DNA of 64,000 bases from Heterohyrax brucei. Its lineage: Eukaryota; Chordata; Mammalia; Hyracoidea; Procaviidae. The position numbers and the translations under genes were made by a program. Shown one piece after another: positions 30,963-42,674 of this stretch. Position 1 is the first letter of the stretch. The number at the start of each line of letters is the position of its first letter. The DNA lies in the NCBI GenBank assembly GCA_028571685.1, contig CM053143.1:137240829-137304828 (forward strand). Direction: 5' to 3'. The notes under the pieces were generated by a model. That model saw only the letters and a program-made list of their open reading frames with translations. It made no database searches and was not told the origin of the DNA.

Positions 30963-33293
30963 AGGGGGCAAGATGGCAGACTAGAAACATGTCTCCTCAA
31001 TTCCCTCTAAGAACTAAGGTCTAGAATGATAATTGAATGGAGCAGCATGGACATCCAGGGAGCCCTAAGATCTTGCACAGGGTTGTCAGATTAGACTCGG
31101 TGCCACTAAAGGGGAAACTATCTCTCTCTAACATGAGGCAGCTGCACACTGAGTCCTGCTTCTGTTGACTCTTCATTTGGGAGGACTGTAGCTACTGACA
31201 CCTTCTTTGTTACCCAGGAGGCAAGAACTGGGTATGAGCTGGCAAACACACTGAACTGCAGTGCTTAAGTAAGCAGCATATAGCACAGCAGAGAGACTAT
31301 GCTTGGTATGGTCACATTTTGAGAGCCTAGCTGCTGACTCAAGTTACCACTGCCCCTCCAACTCTCTTGTTCCTGAGCTGCACCATAGATTCTGCTTGTT
31401 TCATGGCTGGAAGGGCAGCTGGAGTGGGATGCCATTTTGGTCAACTGGGAGGTGGAGTTACTCACCTGGAGATCTTAGCTGAGGCTAATTCGTATGCTAA
31501 GTAGTACCTGTCTGAAAAGTGTTTATCCAGCAGAAAAGCTGTTTAGGATGGTGGTGCCTAGAGTTACAGGTGGGGTCTGGCAGAGGATGGCAGCAAGTCT
31601 GTAACCCCTCCTCGCTTTGAAACAGGTCATAGCATCTGAGGATGGCCTTTGAGGTGTTTTCATTGCCAGCCAGATGGTGGGTCCTGCCACACCTGAGGGC
31701 CTTACTGATTTCAGTAGCTATTGGACAGCTCCTGCTTAGCAGTAAAGTACCTTTTTAAAATAAGACCAGCTGCAGAACTGACTGCTGAGCAGCCTGGCAG
31801 CATCTCCTTTACCCTTCACTGATCTATGTCATAGTCTCAGCTGATGGCCCCCCAAGTAGCACACTGTCTTTGCCAGCCAGGAGACAGAGCCTGCTACCCC
31901 AGAGAGCCCTCCTGGAGCCAGTCACTAGAGTACACACAGGTAGCTGGTGACCAACTCTCCTCTCAGAACTACACCTCAGCTCCCGTTGAGGTAACACCAG
32001 AGAAGCTGAACAGCTTCTAGATGGTGCAAAGGCAGCAACTGATAGCTAGCCATTTAAAGAAGCAGTCCACCATGGCTCTGGAAAACTCCCAAAATAAAGA
32101 ATCAAAAAACTTCTCAGATGAAGAAGCCTTTATGAAACTATCAGAGGTCGAGTACAAAAGAATTATGCATAGAGCTCTCCTAGAGATGAAACAAAATGCA
32201 GCTACTGTAAGCTATTTAAACTGATGGAAAAATCAAATGATCTGAAATCCAGCCGATCAATGATAAAATTACTGAATTAGACAATTCGGTCTAAAGCCAA
32301 AAGAGCAGAACTGAGGAGATAGAAGCCAGAATTAGTGAACTTGAGGATAAAACAACTGACACCAGTATTGATGTGGAGAAATCAGAGAAAAAAAATAAGA
32401 AAAATGAAGAAGTATTAAGAAACATGTGGTACTCTGTTAAGACAAACAATCTACGAATAACTGGAGTTCCTGAACAGAGAGCACTATTGTAGAATTGCTG
32501 ACAGAAAACTTCCCTGAAATTATGAAAGAGAACATAGATATCCAAGACACTTATCAAAAACTAGATCCCAAAAGAAAGACACCAAGACATATTATAATCA
32601 AGCTTAACAAAATGAAACATAAACAGAGGCTCTTAAAGGCAGCAAAGCTTAAAGCAAAGCTAACATACAGAGGGAACATGTGGGCATCTGTCTATATGCT
32701 GCTTACAAGAAACACACCTTAGGCTCAAAGATAAGAACAAACTGAAAATCAAAGGATGGAAAAATATATATCAAGCCAAAGACATACAAAGAAGAGCAGG
32801 AGTGGCAATACTAATCTCCAGTAATATAGACCTTAATGTAAAATCCACCACTGCAGACAAGGATGGTCACTATTTATTGCTGAAGGGTTCAAAACATAAG
32901 CAGGACATAACAATATTAAATGTTTACGCACCCAATACCAAAGAATCTAAATACACCAAACACTGACCGCTGAAAAATGAGATAGATCACTCCACAATAA
33001 CAGTTGGAGATTTCAACACTTCACTTTCAGTAACGGACAGATCATGCAGAAAAAAACTCAGTAAAGATACATACATAAGACTTTATTGTGATAATTAACC
33101 ATCAGCACACCTAGAACTTTTTACACATCAACAGATAAGCACACTTTCTTCTCCAATGCACATGCAATATTTTCCAGAATAGACCATGTATTAGGACATA
33201 AAGCAAGTCTCAACAAAATCCGAACCACTGAATTATTGCAAAGCATCTTCTCAGACCATAAAGCCATAACAGTTGAAATCAATAGCTTAAGAA
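30963..33293 (+). mobile_element. Second L1 with a 5' end, nested in the first, 3'-truncated
   Basis: Begins at the L1 5' end (GGGGGCAAGATGGCAGACTA) and has about 1.1 kb of 5' UTR. ORF1 starts MALENSQNKESKNF (ATG at 32072), reaches LLTENFPEIMKE (near 32500) and then LLKAAKLKAKLTYRG (near 32675). There it jumps directly into ORF2 endonuclease (MLLTRNTP, near 32700), so the ORF1 C-terminus and ORF2 start are deleted. GDFNT is kept near 33007. It stops at VEINSLRKQ with no poly(A), and the older L1 resumes. AACAAATGATGCTGG (30948-30962) and AACAAATGGTGCTGG (33294-33308) flank it. Dead copy. Confidence 0.8.
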
Positions 33294-35294
33294 AACAAAT
33301 GGTGCTGGCAAAACTGGATGTTTGTCTGCAAAAAACTAAAAAAGAAAGCAAAGAAAGAAACAGGACCTATTCCTTATACCATACGCAAAAACTAATTCAA
33401 AATCATCAAAGACCTAAACATAAAACTCAAAACTATATAGGCCATAGAATAAAAAATAGCATCAATACTAGAGGCCCCAAGACACAGCATAAACAGCACT
33501 CAAACCATAGCTAACAGTACACAAACACTAGAAGATAAGCTAGATAACTGGGATCTTCTAAATATTAAGCACTTAGTTCTCATCAAAAAGACCTCACCAA
33601 AAGTGTTAAAAAAGAAAAGAACTTACAGACTGGGAAAAAAAATTGGCCATGACAGACAAATCTGCCAAATGTCTAATTTCTAAAATCAACAGGAAAAATC
33701 CAACAACTCTACAACAAAAAGACAAATAATTTGATCAAAACATAAGTGAAGCATATAAACAAACACTTCACCAAAGATGACATTTGGGGAGCTAACATGC
33801 ATAAGGATATGTCTGCTGTCACCAGCCATTAGGGAAATGCAAAGGGAAACCACAATGAGATGTCATCTCACCCTGACATCATTGGTGCAAATCGAAACAA
33901 CAGAAAATGACAAATGTTGGAGAGGTTGCACGGTGACTGAAACTCTTATGTACTGCTGGTGGGAATGCTCAATGGTACAACCATTCTGGAGAACAATTCT
34001 GCACTTCCTTAAGTGGCTAAAAATAGAAATGCCGTAGGGTCTAGAAATTACACTCCTAGAAATAGATCCTAGACAAGTATGAGTCATCACATGAATAGAA
34101 ATATGCACACCCATGTTCACTGCAGCATTTTTCACAATAGCAAAAAGATGGAAACAACCTAAGTATTCATTAACAGATGAATGGATAAGAGAATTATGGT
34201 ACATACCCACAATGGAATATTACACAATAAAGAATAATGATGAATCTACAAAACATCTCATAGCACAGATGAATCTGGAGGGCATTATGCTGAGTGAAAT
34301 AAATCTATCACAAAAAGACATTGTACGAAACCACTATTATAAAAATTTATGAAAATTTTTACACACAAAAAGAAACAATCTTTGATGGTTATAAGGAAGA
34401 GGGAGGGTGGTGAAGGGAAAACACTAACCAGACAATCGGTAACTTTGGTGAAGAGTAAGGCAGTATACATACATTACTGGGGAAACCAGCACAACTTGGC
34501 CAAGACAAGGTCTTGGAAACTTCAGAGACATAGTCTAACTCCCTGAGGAAATGAATTACTGGGCTGAGGACTGCAGGAATCATGGTACTTGGAGATGGGT
34601 GGGGAAGGGAACATTTAGCTCAACTGGCATAACACAGTTGATAAAGAAAACATTCTACATCCTACTCTGGTGGGTAGTGTGTGGGGAGCAGCCATCTAAG
34701 ATATTCCATTGATCCCACCCTGTCTGGAACATGGGAAGAAAACAAAAGACATAAGGGACAGATTAGACCAAAGGACTAAATGGACCAAACCACCACAGCC
34801 TCCAACACACTGAATCCAGCACAACTAGATGGTGCCCAGATACCAGTGACTAATCTGATATGGATCACAAAAGAATACTCTGGGCAGAGCTGGAGAAAAA
34901 TGTAGGACAAAACTTTAACTTACAAAAAAGACCCCACTATCTGATTTGACATAGACTGGAGAATCTCCAAGAGTATGAGCCCCAATACTCGTTTACCTCT
35001 GTACTGAATCCACTCCTGAGGTCTACTCTTCAGCCAAAGACTAGACAGGCCCATAAAACAAAAATGAAACTAAACGGGTACACCAATCCAGTGGCATGGA
35101 CAATAAGGAAGGAAGGGACAGGAACACTGGTAATAGGGAACTCAAGGCCAAACAGGGGAGACTGCTGACACTGGGGTTGGCAACCAAGGTCACGAAGCAA
35201 TATGTGCATTAATTGTTTAAGGAGAAACAAATTTGCTCTGTAGATCCTCACCTAAAGCACAATGTAAGTAAATAAATAACAACAACAACAAAAA

Positions 35295-35584
35295 GGTTTT
35301 CCAGAGTAGCAAGGAGCTCAAGGGGCTTGCTTCTTAAAAGAATGACTTGATTCACTGTACAACAGACTTTTAAATTCTCATGGTGTCTTGACTTTCTGGA
35401 GCCACTGAGGCAAGACAAATTTCTCCAGAACTACTACCCTGTGATCATCTTTAAACTTTCAATCAAAAGTATTCCCTAAAGTCTTCTTTAAACCAAACAA
35501 CAATAATCATTTATTAATTAACAAAGAGTGTCTGCTTTGAACAATGTCCCTTTTAAGGAACTATCTATACAGCATCAAATTGGC
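35295..35584. other. Unassigned sequence after the L1
   Basis: Flank following the AAC-rich L1 end. No gene or repeat recognised. Confidence 0.5.
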
Positions 35585-35762
35585 AACAGAAATTGGAAAG
35601 GTTAGATAGGAATTTAGAGGGTAGTGAATTTATGTTAATGAGGAAGGAATAACTGGGAAAAGGAAGATGTAAAGAGTGGCACAATTCAGTGTCACTCAAT
35701 TGTACATGGAGAAATTGCTGAGTTGGCATATGTTCTGCTGTGTATATTCAAAGCAACAACTG
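35585..35762 (+). mobile_element. Probable L1 3' UTR end
   Basis: AAAGAGTGGCACAATTCAGT, CACTCAATTGTACATGGAGA and GTTCTGCTGTGTATATTC have the order of an L1 3' end. No coding sequence. Confidence 0.5.
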
Positions 35763-36041
35763 TAAGAATAACTTATCTAAAAATTGCCTTTACTTATTTA
35801 CTTACACAGTATTACATTTTCATTCCCTTGGTCACACTTCATAAGAGAATCTTAAATCATCCTACTGACAAGTTGGTGGGTGGAAGAGGAGAAAGTAGAG
35901 AGGAGGTAACCAAACAAGATCATTACTTTAAATCTGTTAACTGCTCTAGTTCCATAACTGCTTCACATCACTAAAATATCAAACTTTTCACAATTAGCCT
36001 AGGGACAAGGCACATACTAAAAACAAAAGTAAAAAAGTAAC

Positions 36042-36199
36042 TGGAAACCCACTACCATACAGTCAATTTCAACTACTAATGACACTACGGAACAGAGCAG
36101 AATTGCCCTCTAGCATTTCCTAGGAGCATCTGGTGGATTCGAACTCACAACCTTTTGGTTAGCAGCTGAAATCTTAGTCATTACACCACGTGGATCTCC
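36042..36199 (-). repeat. AfroSINE, short form
   Basis: GGAAACCCACTACCATACAG to TTACACCACGTGGATCTCC. Near full length. Confidence 0.93.
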
Positions 36200-36880
36200 G
36201 ATGTGTATACAGTGCCACCTAAAATAGAGTGAGTCAATTATTAAGTTTTGCTACGTATGCTATTCAAGCAAGGTTAGTTTTTACAGATGATGGAATTAAA
36301 TAACTGGGTCTTCTAACAAAAACTCATTCATGTTCTAGAAACACTTTGGTTGGAAAAATACAACATAACTGGTTTCCAAGGACCAACATCTGGTGCCAAA
36401 AAGGACATACATATGATTTCTCCAGCATATTATTTCAATCAGCTCAGCTAATCGAAACACATCCAGTTTTGTAGTCAGTCCACAGCAACACATATGGCAC
36501 TGTGTGATATACAGTTGGTCAGTCTGTCCCATTGCCAGGACGCTGCTCACTTAATTTAGCCCAGTGAGTGACAAATTGAACTCTGTTGGCATGGCCCACG
36601 GAAGTCTCAGTGTCTGGTAACCAACACAGAGCCTCTTTTCTTGAGCCTGTAACTCACAGGAATGAGAGCCAGGTCGCATTAGGGCAAACCATCAAAGGAC
36701 ACTGGGAATCATGGAAACTGGCCATTTTGGAACAGTCAATAAGTCAAAAGCCCAAAATGCCACAGTGTGAGCAGCTGAAGGATACTGTAAGTCAACAGAC
36801 ACACCCGTTTTTAACCTGATAAAATTATGGCTTTGGCTGAGTCATACCTAGCCTAGTCTTGCACCAAAGCCAGGTGAGTA
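36200..36880. other. Unassigned sequence, no gene
   Basis: No recognised element. The frames at 36335-36550 and 36586-36819 show no known domain. Confidence 0.5.
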
Positions 36881-37068
36881 AGAGGATGGACAATCAAGTT
36901 CATGAATTCATCCAAGAAAAAGTGATACATACCTTATTGTTGAGTATCACTACAGTCCCCTTCAAAGTATTCCCCTTGGGAAGCTATGCACCAATGCCAG
37001 AGCCTAGTCCAGCCTTCAAAGCAATTCTGCAACTCTTTTTCTGGAATATCTATGAGAGCAGTCATTAG
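36881..37068 (-). mobile_element. Mariner DNA transposon 3' end, antisense
   Basis: Terminal sequence GACAATCAAGTTCATGAATT, then CAAGAAAAAGTGATACATAC, then antisense transposase C-terminus (CCCCTTGGGAAGCTATGCAC, the reverse of codons for CIASQGE). It stops where a second mariner terminal repeat begins. It is oriented head-to-head against 37069-37250. Confidence 0.8.
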
Positions 37069-37250
37069 ACAAGGTCTATTAATTATGTTCGGCTCATCCT
37101 AGAAAGTGCTTTGAAGGGTAGGCTTGGCGCTGGTAACAGTGCATAGCTTCCCAAGGAGAGTACTTCAAAGGTGATCATAGTGATACCAAGCAATGATGTA
37201 TGTAGCACTTTTTCTAGGATGAGTTCGCGAACTTAATTGTCAGACCTTGT
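37069..37250 (+). mobile_element. 182-bp mariner-derived MITE
   Basis: Ends are ACAAGGTCT (37069-37077) and AGACCTTGT (37242-37250), the start of an inverted repeat of about 45 bp that includes CTCATCCTAGAAA in both arms. Between them lies the last part of a Tc1/mariner transposase: 37110-37196 reads FEG, then QCIASQGEYFKGD, and ends with a stop. It has lost the rest of the gene internally and is non-autonomous. Confidence 0.85.
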
Positions 37251-37318
37251 GCATCATCACAGTGTGTCCCCAAAGAACAGGGATTTAGAAGTCCCAACTC
37301 GATTTGAAATAACAAAGG

Positions 37319-39609
37319 AGGAGGCGGAGTCAAGATGGCCGACTAAGCACATGTCTCCTTATATCCCTCTGGAAACCAAGACCTGAATTGATAATCAAAT
37401 GGAGCCTTCTGGTCACCTAGTAAGTCTCCACGACACAGCACAGGGCTGTTAATTTGGACTTCATACCACTGAACAAAAAACTTCCTCTCTTTCGCTGACT
37501 CCCCCTCCTGGCTAGCCCCGGCTCTCACGGATTGAAGGTAAATACACCATTTTGACTTTTTTTTCTCTGTCTTGGCCAACGGGTGGAGCTGGGTCTCGCC
37601 TAGCAGCTAGACTCAGACGCACTGCTGGTGGGATAGGCAGGCAAAATTCCCACATTTTGAGGGCCAGGCTTAGGACTCTGTTAATCTAGCCACTTTAGGC
37701 CTTTCTTTCTATCACTTTCACAGCGTGGTTTATACAGAACCTCCCTGCCAGTGTGCGGGATGCCATGTTGGATACGGAGATTTTAGCAGGACCTAAATCT
37801 TAGCCTGGGAGCCAGTGCCTGCAAACAGGACAACGCTTCTCCAACAGAAAAGTAGTAGTTTACACAGTGTCACCTACAGTGGGGGCCTGGCAACAGAGGC
37901 AGAGGAATCACTACCTCTCAGCACCTTTAGCCTCTCTATCTGATGACCGTGTGGAGGGTGCTATCTTAGATACAGTGGCTGCAGCTGGAACTATTTCTTA
38001 GTTTGGGAGCCAGCGCCTGCCCATAGGAGAGTGCTTTTCTACCAGAAAAGCAGTAGTTTACACAGCGTCACTTAAGGCTGGGCCTTGTCAGCAGAGGCCA
38101 ACAGGGCAGCAGCATTGCTGTATTTTGAACTAGTTTGTATCATCTGGGGTTGGATATAGAAATGCTTACTTTGCCAGTTGGGAAGAGGGAGCTCTACACC
38201 TGAAAATCTGACTGACTTGGGAAGTGGTCAGATACCTTCTGTTTTACATTTTAAGACTCCTAGAGAAACATCTGCAGTCCATCCTCACAGTACCTCTCCT
38301 GGCCTCTACTTACTCACACGGGACCCAAAAAGCAACAGACACTTGTGGCATACAAGAAATCACCCATGGCTTCAGAAGGCTCCCAAACAGAACCACTAAG
38401 GAGTTTTCCAGATGAAGAAACTTTTCTGAAATCATCAGAAGGTGAATACAAAATGATTATATACAAAGCCTTTCTAGACCTTATACAAAATGCAGCAGAA
38501 CAAAAGGAAAAATTAAGCAAGCTGTTCGACCTGACAGAACACCAGTACTCTGAAATCCAACAGATCAAGAACAAAATCAAAGACAAAAACTTCCACTGAA
38601 AGCCAAGAAAACAGAACACAACAACAGGAAAAAAGAATTTCTGACTTGGAAGACAGAGCTACTGACGCCAGCATCTATGAGCAGAAACCAGAAAAAAGAA
38701 ACAAGAAAAATACAGAAGCATGTGGCACTCTATTAAGAGGAACAACCTTCGATTAATTGGAGTCCCTGAACAGGATGAGACACCTGAGAACAGAGAGTAT
38801 CGTTGCGGAGCTGCTGACTGAAAACTTCCCAAAAATCATAAAGGAAGAAAATATAGACATCTCAGATGCATATCACACGCCACCCAATATAGATCGCAAA
38901 AGAAAGACTCCAAGACGTATTACAATCAAGCTTAACAAAATGAAACACAAGCAGCAACTCTTAAAGGCAGCAAGACTCAACACAAAGCTAACATTCAGAG
39001 GGAAACCCTGTAGGCTTTTGTCACATTTCTCAGCAGAAACCATGCTGGCACGGAGACAGTGGCATGACACATTCAAAGCCTTGAAGCAGAACTTCTGACC
39101 AAGAATTACATATCCTGCAAAACTATCTTTCAAATATGAAAATGACATTAAGACACTTCCAGATAAACAGAAACTCAGACAAGTTGTAAAAAACAAACCC
39201 AAACTACAAAAAATACTGAAAGAAGTTCTTGACTTTGGCTTAGAAGAACAAAACCACTAACTTTATATTTTAGAATGACACATTATTCAGAACTCTACTC
39301 AGTTAGGGAAGGCTCCAAATTCAATCACAGCTTTAATACTGAAAGAAGCAATCCAGTGATTATCATGAAAACTATGGTGCCATCATATTAAAAAGAGGGA
39401 TGTACTACAGTTGTTATAGTCCTTCCAGATGGAAAGGAAGATGACAAGACTGGTAATAATTAAAATGGGTTTATATATAGTTGATCAAGGGGGATCATAG
39501 GGGCATCTGTAAAGCACAACAAAGATGTAACATACCATTTCAAGAAATGTAACACAGGAGTCTCAACAACTACAAAAACAGCTCTGACAAAGGTGAAAAA
39601 TTGACACAC
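37319..39609 (+). mobile_element. L1 with 5' UTR and ORF1 but no ORF2 (half-L1-like)
   Basis: Begins GAGGCGGAGTCAAGATGGCC, the canonical L1 5' end, with about 1.05 kb of 5' UTR. ORF1 starts MASEGSQTEPLRSF (ATG at 38366). A frame change and stops follow. It then shows LLTENFPKIIKEENI (about 38811), RKTPRRITIKLNK (38905), an ARRQWHDTFKALKQ segment (39052) and LPDKQKLRQVV (39155), and ends EEQNH near 39260. About 350 bp of non-coding sequence follow with no ORF2. AAATAACAAAGG occurs at 37307-37318 and again at 39610-39621, a candidate target-site duplication. Either a HAL1-type half-L1 or a 3'-truncated L1. Confidence 0.75.
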
Positions 39610-39621
39610 AAATAACAAAGG

Positions 39622-40416
39622 CAACAAGAGGAAACAAAGACTATCAAATGCTAAAGTCAGGTCATGGCCCTAAGAAAGGGTACTTCAAATAACTGTCACT
39701 AGCAGACAAATACAATCCTAGCCTACCCAAAGTTACCCATGTGACCCTAAAGGTAGCTATAGTACTGTTGAAAAAGAAAAGTACAAGTTCCCAAAACAGA
39801 TTGTTTGATGATTCAGACGGGGACCTCATAATTATCTACAACTTCAAGTGAAAATTAAGCAGCCACCTGTTCTCAATAAATGGCCTTTGAATCCATACCA
39901 GTGCTGCCTCTAATATAATTAGCAGGGTGGGAATTCAGCAGGGAGCTCACGCTGTCTACCTTGCTAAAGAATAATTATGGGTGACTGCACCAAGCTTCAG
40001 TGTGGAGATCTCCAGGGAAACAAGCTGTTGACCTCTGGGAATTATCCTGTTGACCTCTTAAAGTTCTTACTGTTAGTAAGAAGAAAGAAAGTTAATTATA
40101 TTAGTTATTAAAAATGGCACAATAGTGCTCTAAATCTGTGACAATGAAAATTATCTCTAAAGAGTAGGTCAGAATAAGCCTCAGTAGGTAATATTTTTTT
40201 TAGGTTGATCACACTTTGTGAAATTACTCACAATCACATTTATTTATTTTTACCAAAAATAGTTTAAGTATATGCATATACAGGAATTAACATTAAACTT
40301 ATGTGTTATCACATATTTTATGAAAAATCAAGGCAGATTTCCAGCCCAGATCTCTCTCCAGAACTCCAGTCTTATATATTCTTCTGCTTCTTTAGATCTC
40401 TACTTGAATATCTGAT
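39622..40416. other. Unassigned sequence, no gene
   Basis: If the L1-like element ends at 39609, this is flank. If not, 39622-39810 may be more of its 3' region. Nothing coding. Confidence 0.45.
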
Positions 40417-40577
40417 CAAAGCCAAACCTGTTGCCCTTGTGTCAACTCTGATTCACGGTAATCTTATAGTGCAAAGTAGAACGTCCAATAGGGTTTCCAA
40501 AGAATTGCTGGTAGATTTGACCTGCCAACCTTTTGGTTAGCAAGTCAAGCTCTTAACCACTATTTCACTAGGGCTCT
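40417..40577 (-). repeat. AfroSINE, short form
   Basis: AAAGCCAAACCTGTTGCCCT to TTTCACTAGGGCTC. Near full length. Confidence 0.93.
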
Positions 40578-40709
40578 CTATATAGCAGCCAAGCATTTCA
40601 CTATTATGCTATCAGCCTGAGGTCACGTAATTTCTCTGTTAGACTTCTCCAACGAATTTCCAGCCTTCTCAAGTCAAAGTTAAAATCTTTGCAATGGCCT
40701 ATAAAGAAC

Positions 40710-40871
40710 TGGAAACCCTGATGGTGTAGTGGGTTAAGTGCTATGTCTGCTAACCAAAACGTCAGCAGTTCAAATCCGCCAGGAACTCCCTGGAAACTCT
40801 ATGGGGCAGTTCTACCCTGACCTGTAGGGTCGCCCTGAGTTGGACCCAACTCGATGGCAGTGGGTTTTTTT
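40710..40871 (+). repeat. AfroSINE, short form, first of a tandem pair
   Basis: TGGAAACCCTGATGGTGTAG to ATGGCAGTGGGTTTTTTT. Preceded by ATAAAGAAC (40701-40709). Confidence 0.95.
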
Positions 40872-40881
40872 AATAAGCAAC

Positions 40882-41003
40882 TGGAAACCCTGATGGCGTA
40901 GTGGCCAGGTGCTCCTTGGAAACTCTAGGGGCAGTTCTACTCTGTCTATAGGGTTACTATGAGTAGGAATTGACTGGGCAGCACTGGGTTTGGTGCTGGT
41001 TTT
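40882..41003 (+). repeat. AfroSINE, short form, second of a tandem pair, internally deleted
   Basis: TGGAAACCCTGATGGCGTAG runs straight from the A-box (GGCGTAGTGG) into CCAGGTGCTCCTTGG. The anticodon and B-box region, about 45 bp, is missing. The end is GCAGCACTGGGTTTGG. Preceded by AATAAGCAAC (40872-40881) and followed by ATAAGGGAC, so both copies used the same target. Confidence 0.93.
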
Positions 41004-41430
41004 TATAAGGGACTAGGTCACCGCATCTCCTACTACTCTCCCTCCAGCTTACTCCTCTTCAGCTACACCGGTCTTGCCGATCTTTGAACTGAGCCAGGCA
41101 TAATCAGACCTCCAGATCCTGCCACACATGGTTTTCTCCATGAGGTTCATGCCTTCCCCTGACAGCTACATGCTATCACCTCAGTTTCTTCATGTCTTTG
41201 CTCTAATGCTACCTCCTGAGTAAAGCCTTTCTTAACAATGGTATTTATAATTTCTACAGTCCCTATTTGTTTTCCAGGCTTTTTCTCTACTGTGATCATT
41301 GACAGATTTCCATAGCAATACTGATAGTACTGAAAAAGCTTCATGTTCTTAATTTTCAGTTTATTATCTGTTTCCCCCTACTAAAATGTAAGTGCATGAG
41401 AACAGGGAGTTTGTATCCTGTTATATCCTC

Positions 41431-41594
41431 AGAAGACCCCTAGTGGCATAGAGGTTAAGAGCTAAGCCGTTATCCCAAAGGTTAGCCGTTCAAATCCACC
41501 AGTCAATCATCAAAAACCCTATGCAGCAGTTCTCCTCTACCCCGTAGGGTCACTGTGGGTCAGAACTGACTCGATGTCATCCAACAACAACAAA
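41431..41594 (+). repeat. AfroSINE, AAC-tailed
   Basis: AGACCCCTAGTGGCATAGAG to CTGACTCGATGTCATCCAAC, then AACAACAAAA. The tail is of RTE type, not the TTTGG type of most short copies. Inserted in L2. Confidence 0.93.
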
Positions 41595-41658
41595 AGCATT
41601 CTCAGAGACCAGAAGAGTCCCTGGCACACTGTAGGCAATGAATATTTGTAGAATGACT

Positions 41659-42674
41659 AAACATACTACTGATTTAAACTATGTATTACATTATAACATT
41701 AATCTTGATGTAATCTATCAATCTTGTTATTTACGCTTTTTAATGTCCTGCTTAAGAAATCCCTCTCTACCTTGATACATCATTATGCAATTGCTCTGAA
41801 AAGGAAGAAAAAATACTAATTCATCAGCTATTTAATAAAGGATAAAATCATTTCCCAACCTTGGCAAGATACTTGACTCAATAAATATTACTTGGATTAA
41901 AACAGAATTTAAGCAAACTATCTCATCCAACGCCACCAACTCTGTTGACTATTGCAATACAGGAGCCAAGTTTAGTCTTCCAAACGATGTCATCACGGCT
42001 GCTGGTGTCCCACTGTGAAGTCCAGACACTGTAGCCAAGGTGCAGACAGTATCAGCAGGGAAATAAAGACCACTCGGGAAGGAAGCACCTTCCTTGTTTC
42101 TGCCAAAATAAAAGTGTCAGCATTTTTTTCCAACAGCTCACTATCTAAAATGTCTTTGGGCCAGAAAGGCCTCTAGTTACCTAATCCTTTGAAGCATAAA
42201 CAAAGTCTTCAGGATTCTGATATTGTCACTTACATAGAAATAAGAGTATCTAAAACATTCAAAAGATATGACATCACTTGAGCACTGAAGACCTCCCATG
42301 TAATCTGGCACCAGCATCCATCCCTATTCAGGGTGTCCAGTGGAAGGACTTGCCTACTGAGCAGAGAAAGACAACAGCATTAGCCTGGACACAGTAAATC
42401 CGAGGCCAGGCTCTGTGTGACTAGAGAAATACACAGGGCCACTCTGGACATCATGCAATCTTGTCACTTGTAAAATGGGAATAATCATTGTCATCTTATA
42501 TTGAACATTTCAGAAACCTCAAGCAAAAGGGTACCGCAAAAATGAAGTTAATATGGTATCATAAACCTGCTGAGCAATTTCTCAAAGCAGTCATTCTCTG
42601 AGCTCCAGATATAACTCCCATGCACCTACAGGCAGACATGACCAACTTACATGGCATTAGGAAGCAGGAAAAGG
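41659..42674. other. Unassigned sequence, no gene
   Basis: About 1 kb with no repeat I can name, except a weak MIR-like CACTTGTAAAATGGGAATAA at 42465. No coding signal. Confidence 0.5.

Larger units (their letters stand above)
27455..35294 (+). mobile_element. L1 LINE (ORF2 and 3' UTR), 5'-truncated, carrying four insertions
   Basis: L1 blocks are 27455-30962 and 33309-35294. The endonuclease begins at MEKIYQANSYHKRAGG (the 27260 frame from 27452). The family's GDFNT reads GYFNT (27698-27709), so a catalytic Asp is lost, while TDHILGHK is kept. RT motif GTRQGWPLSSCLFNIMLE is at 29425-29478. The family's ADD reads ADN (29540-29548). The C-terminal part resumes after the inner L1 (AKLDVCLQKTKK), including AIREMQRETTMRCHLT near 33825 and CWWECSMVQPFW near 33960. 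The 3' UTR runs to CAACAACAACAAAAA. Many stops and frame changes make it dead. Insertions: 28423-28490, 30067-30227, 30252-30748 and 30963-33293. Confidence 0.9.
40640..41658 (+). repeat. L2 LINE 3' end, interrupted by three AfroSINEs
   Basis: L2 text reads AAAATCTTTGCAATGGCCTA, then after two SINEs CCTCTTCAGCTACACCGGTC, ATCACCTCAGTTTCTTCATG, AATGCTACCTCCTGAGTAAA, TACTAAAATGTAAGTGCATG. After the third SINE comes the end TGGCACACTGTAGGCAATGA followed by ATATTTG. An ancient, pre-placental repeat that acted as a landing site. Confidence 0.88.
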
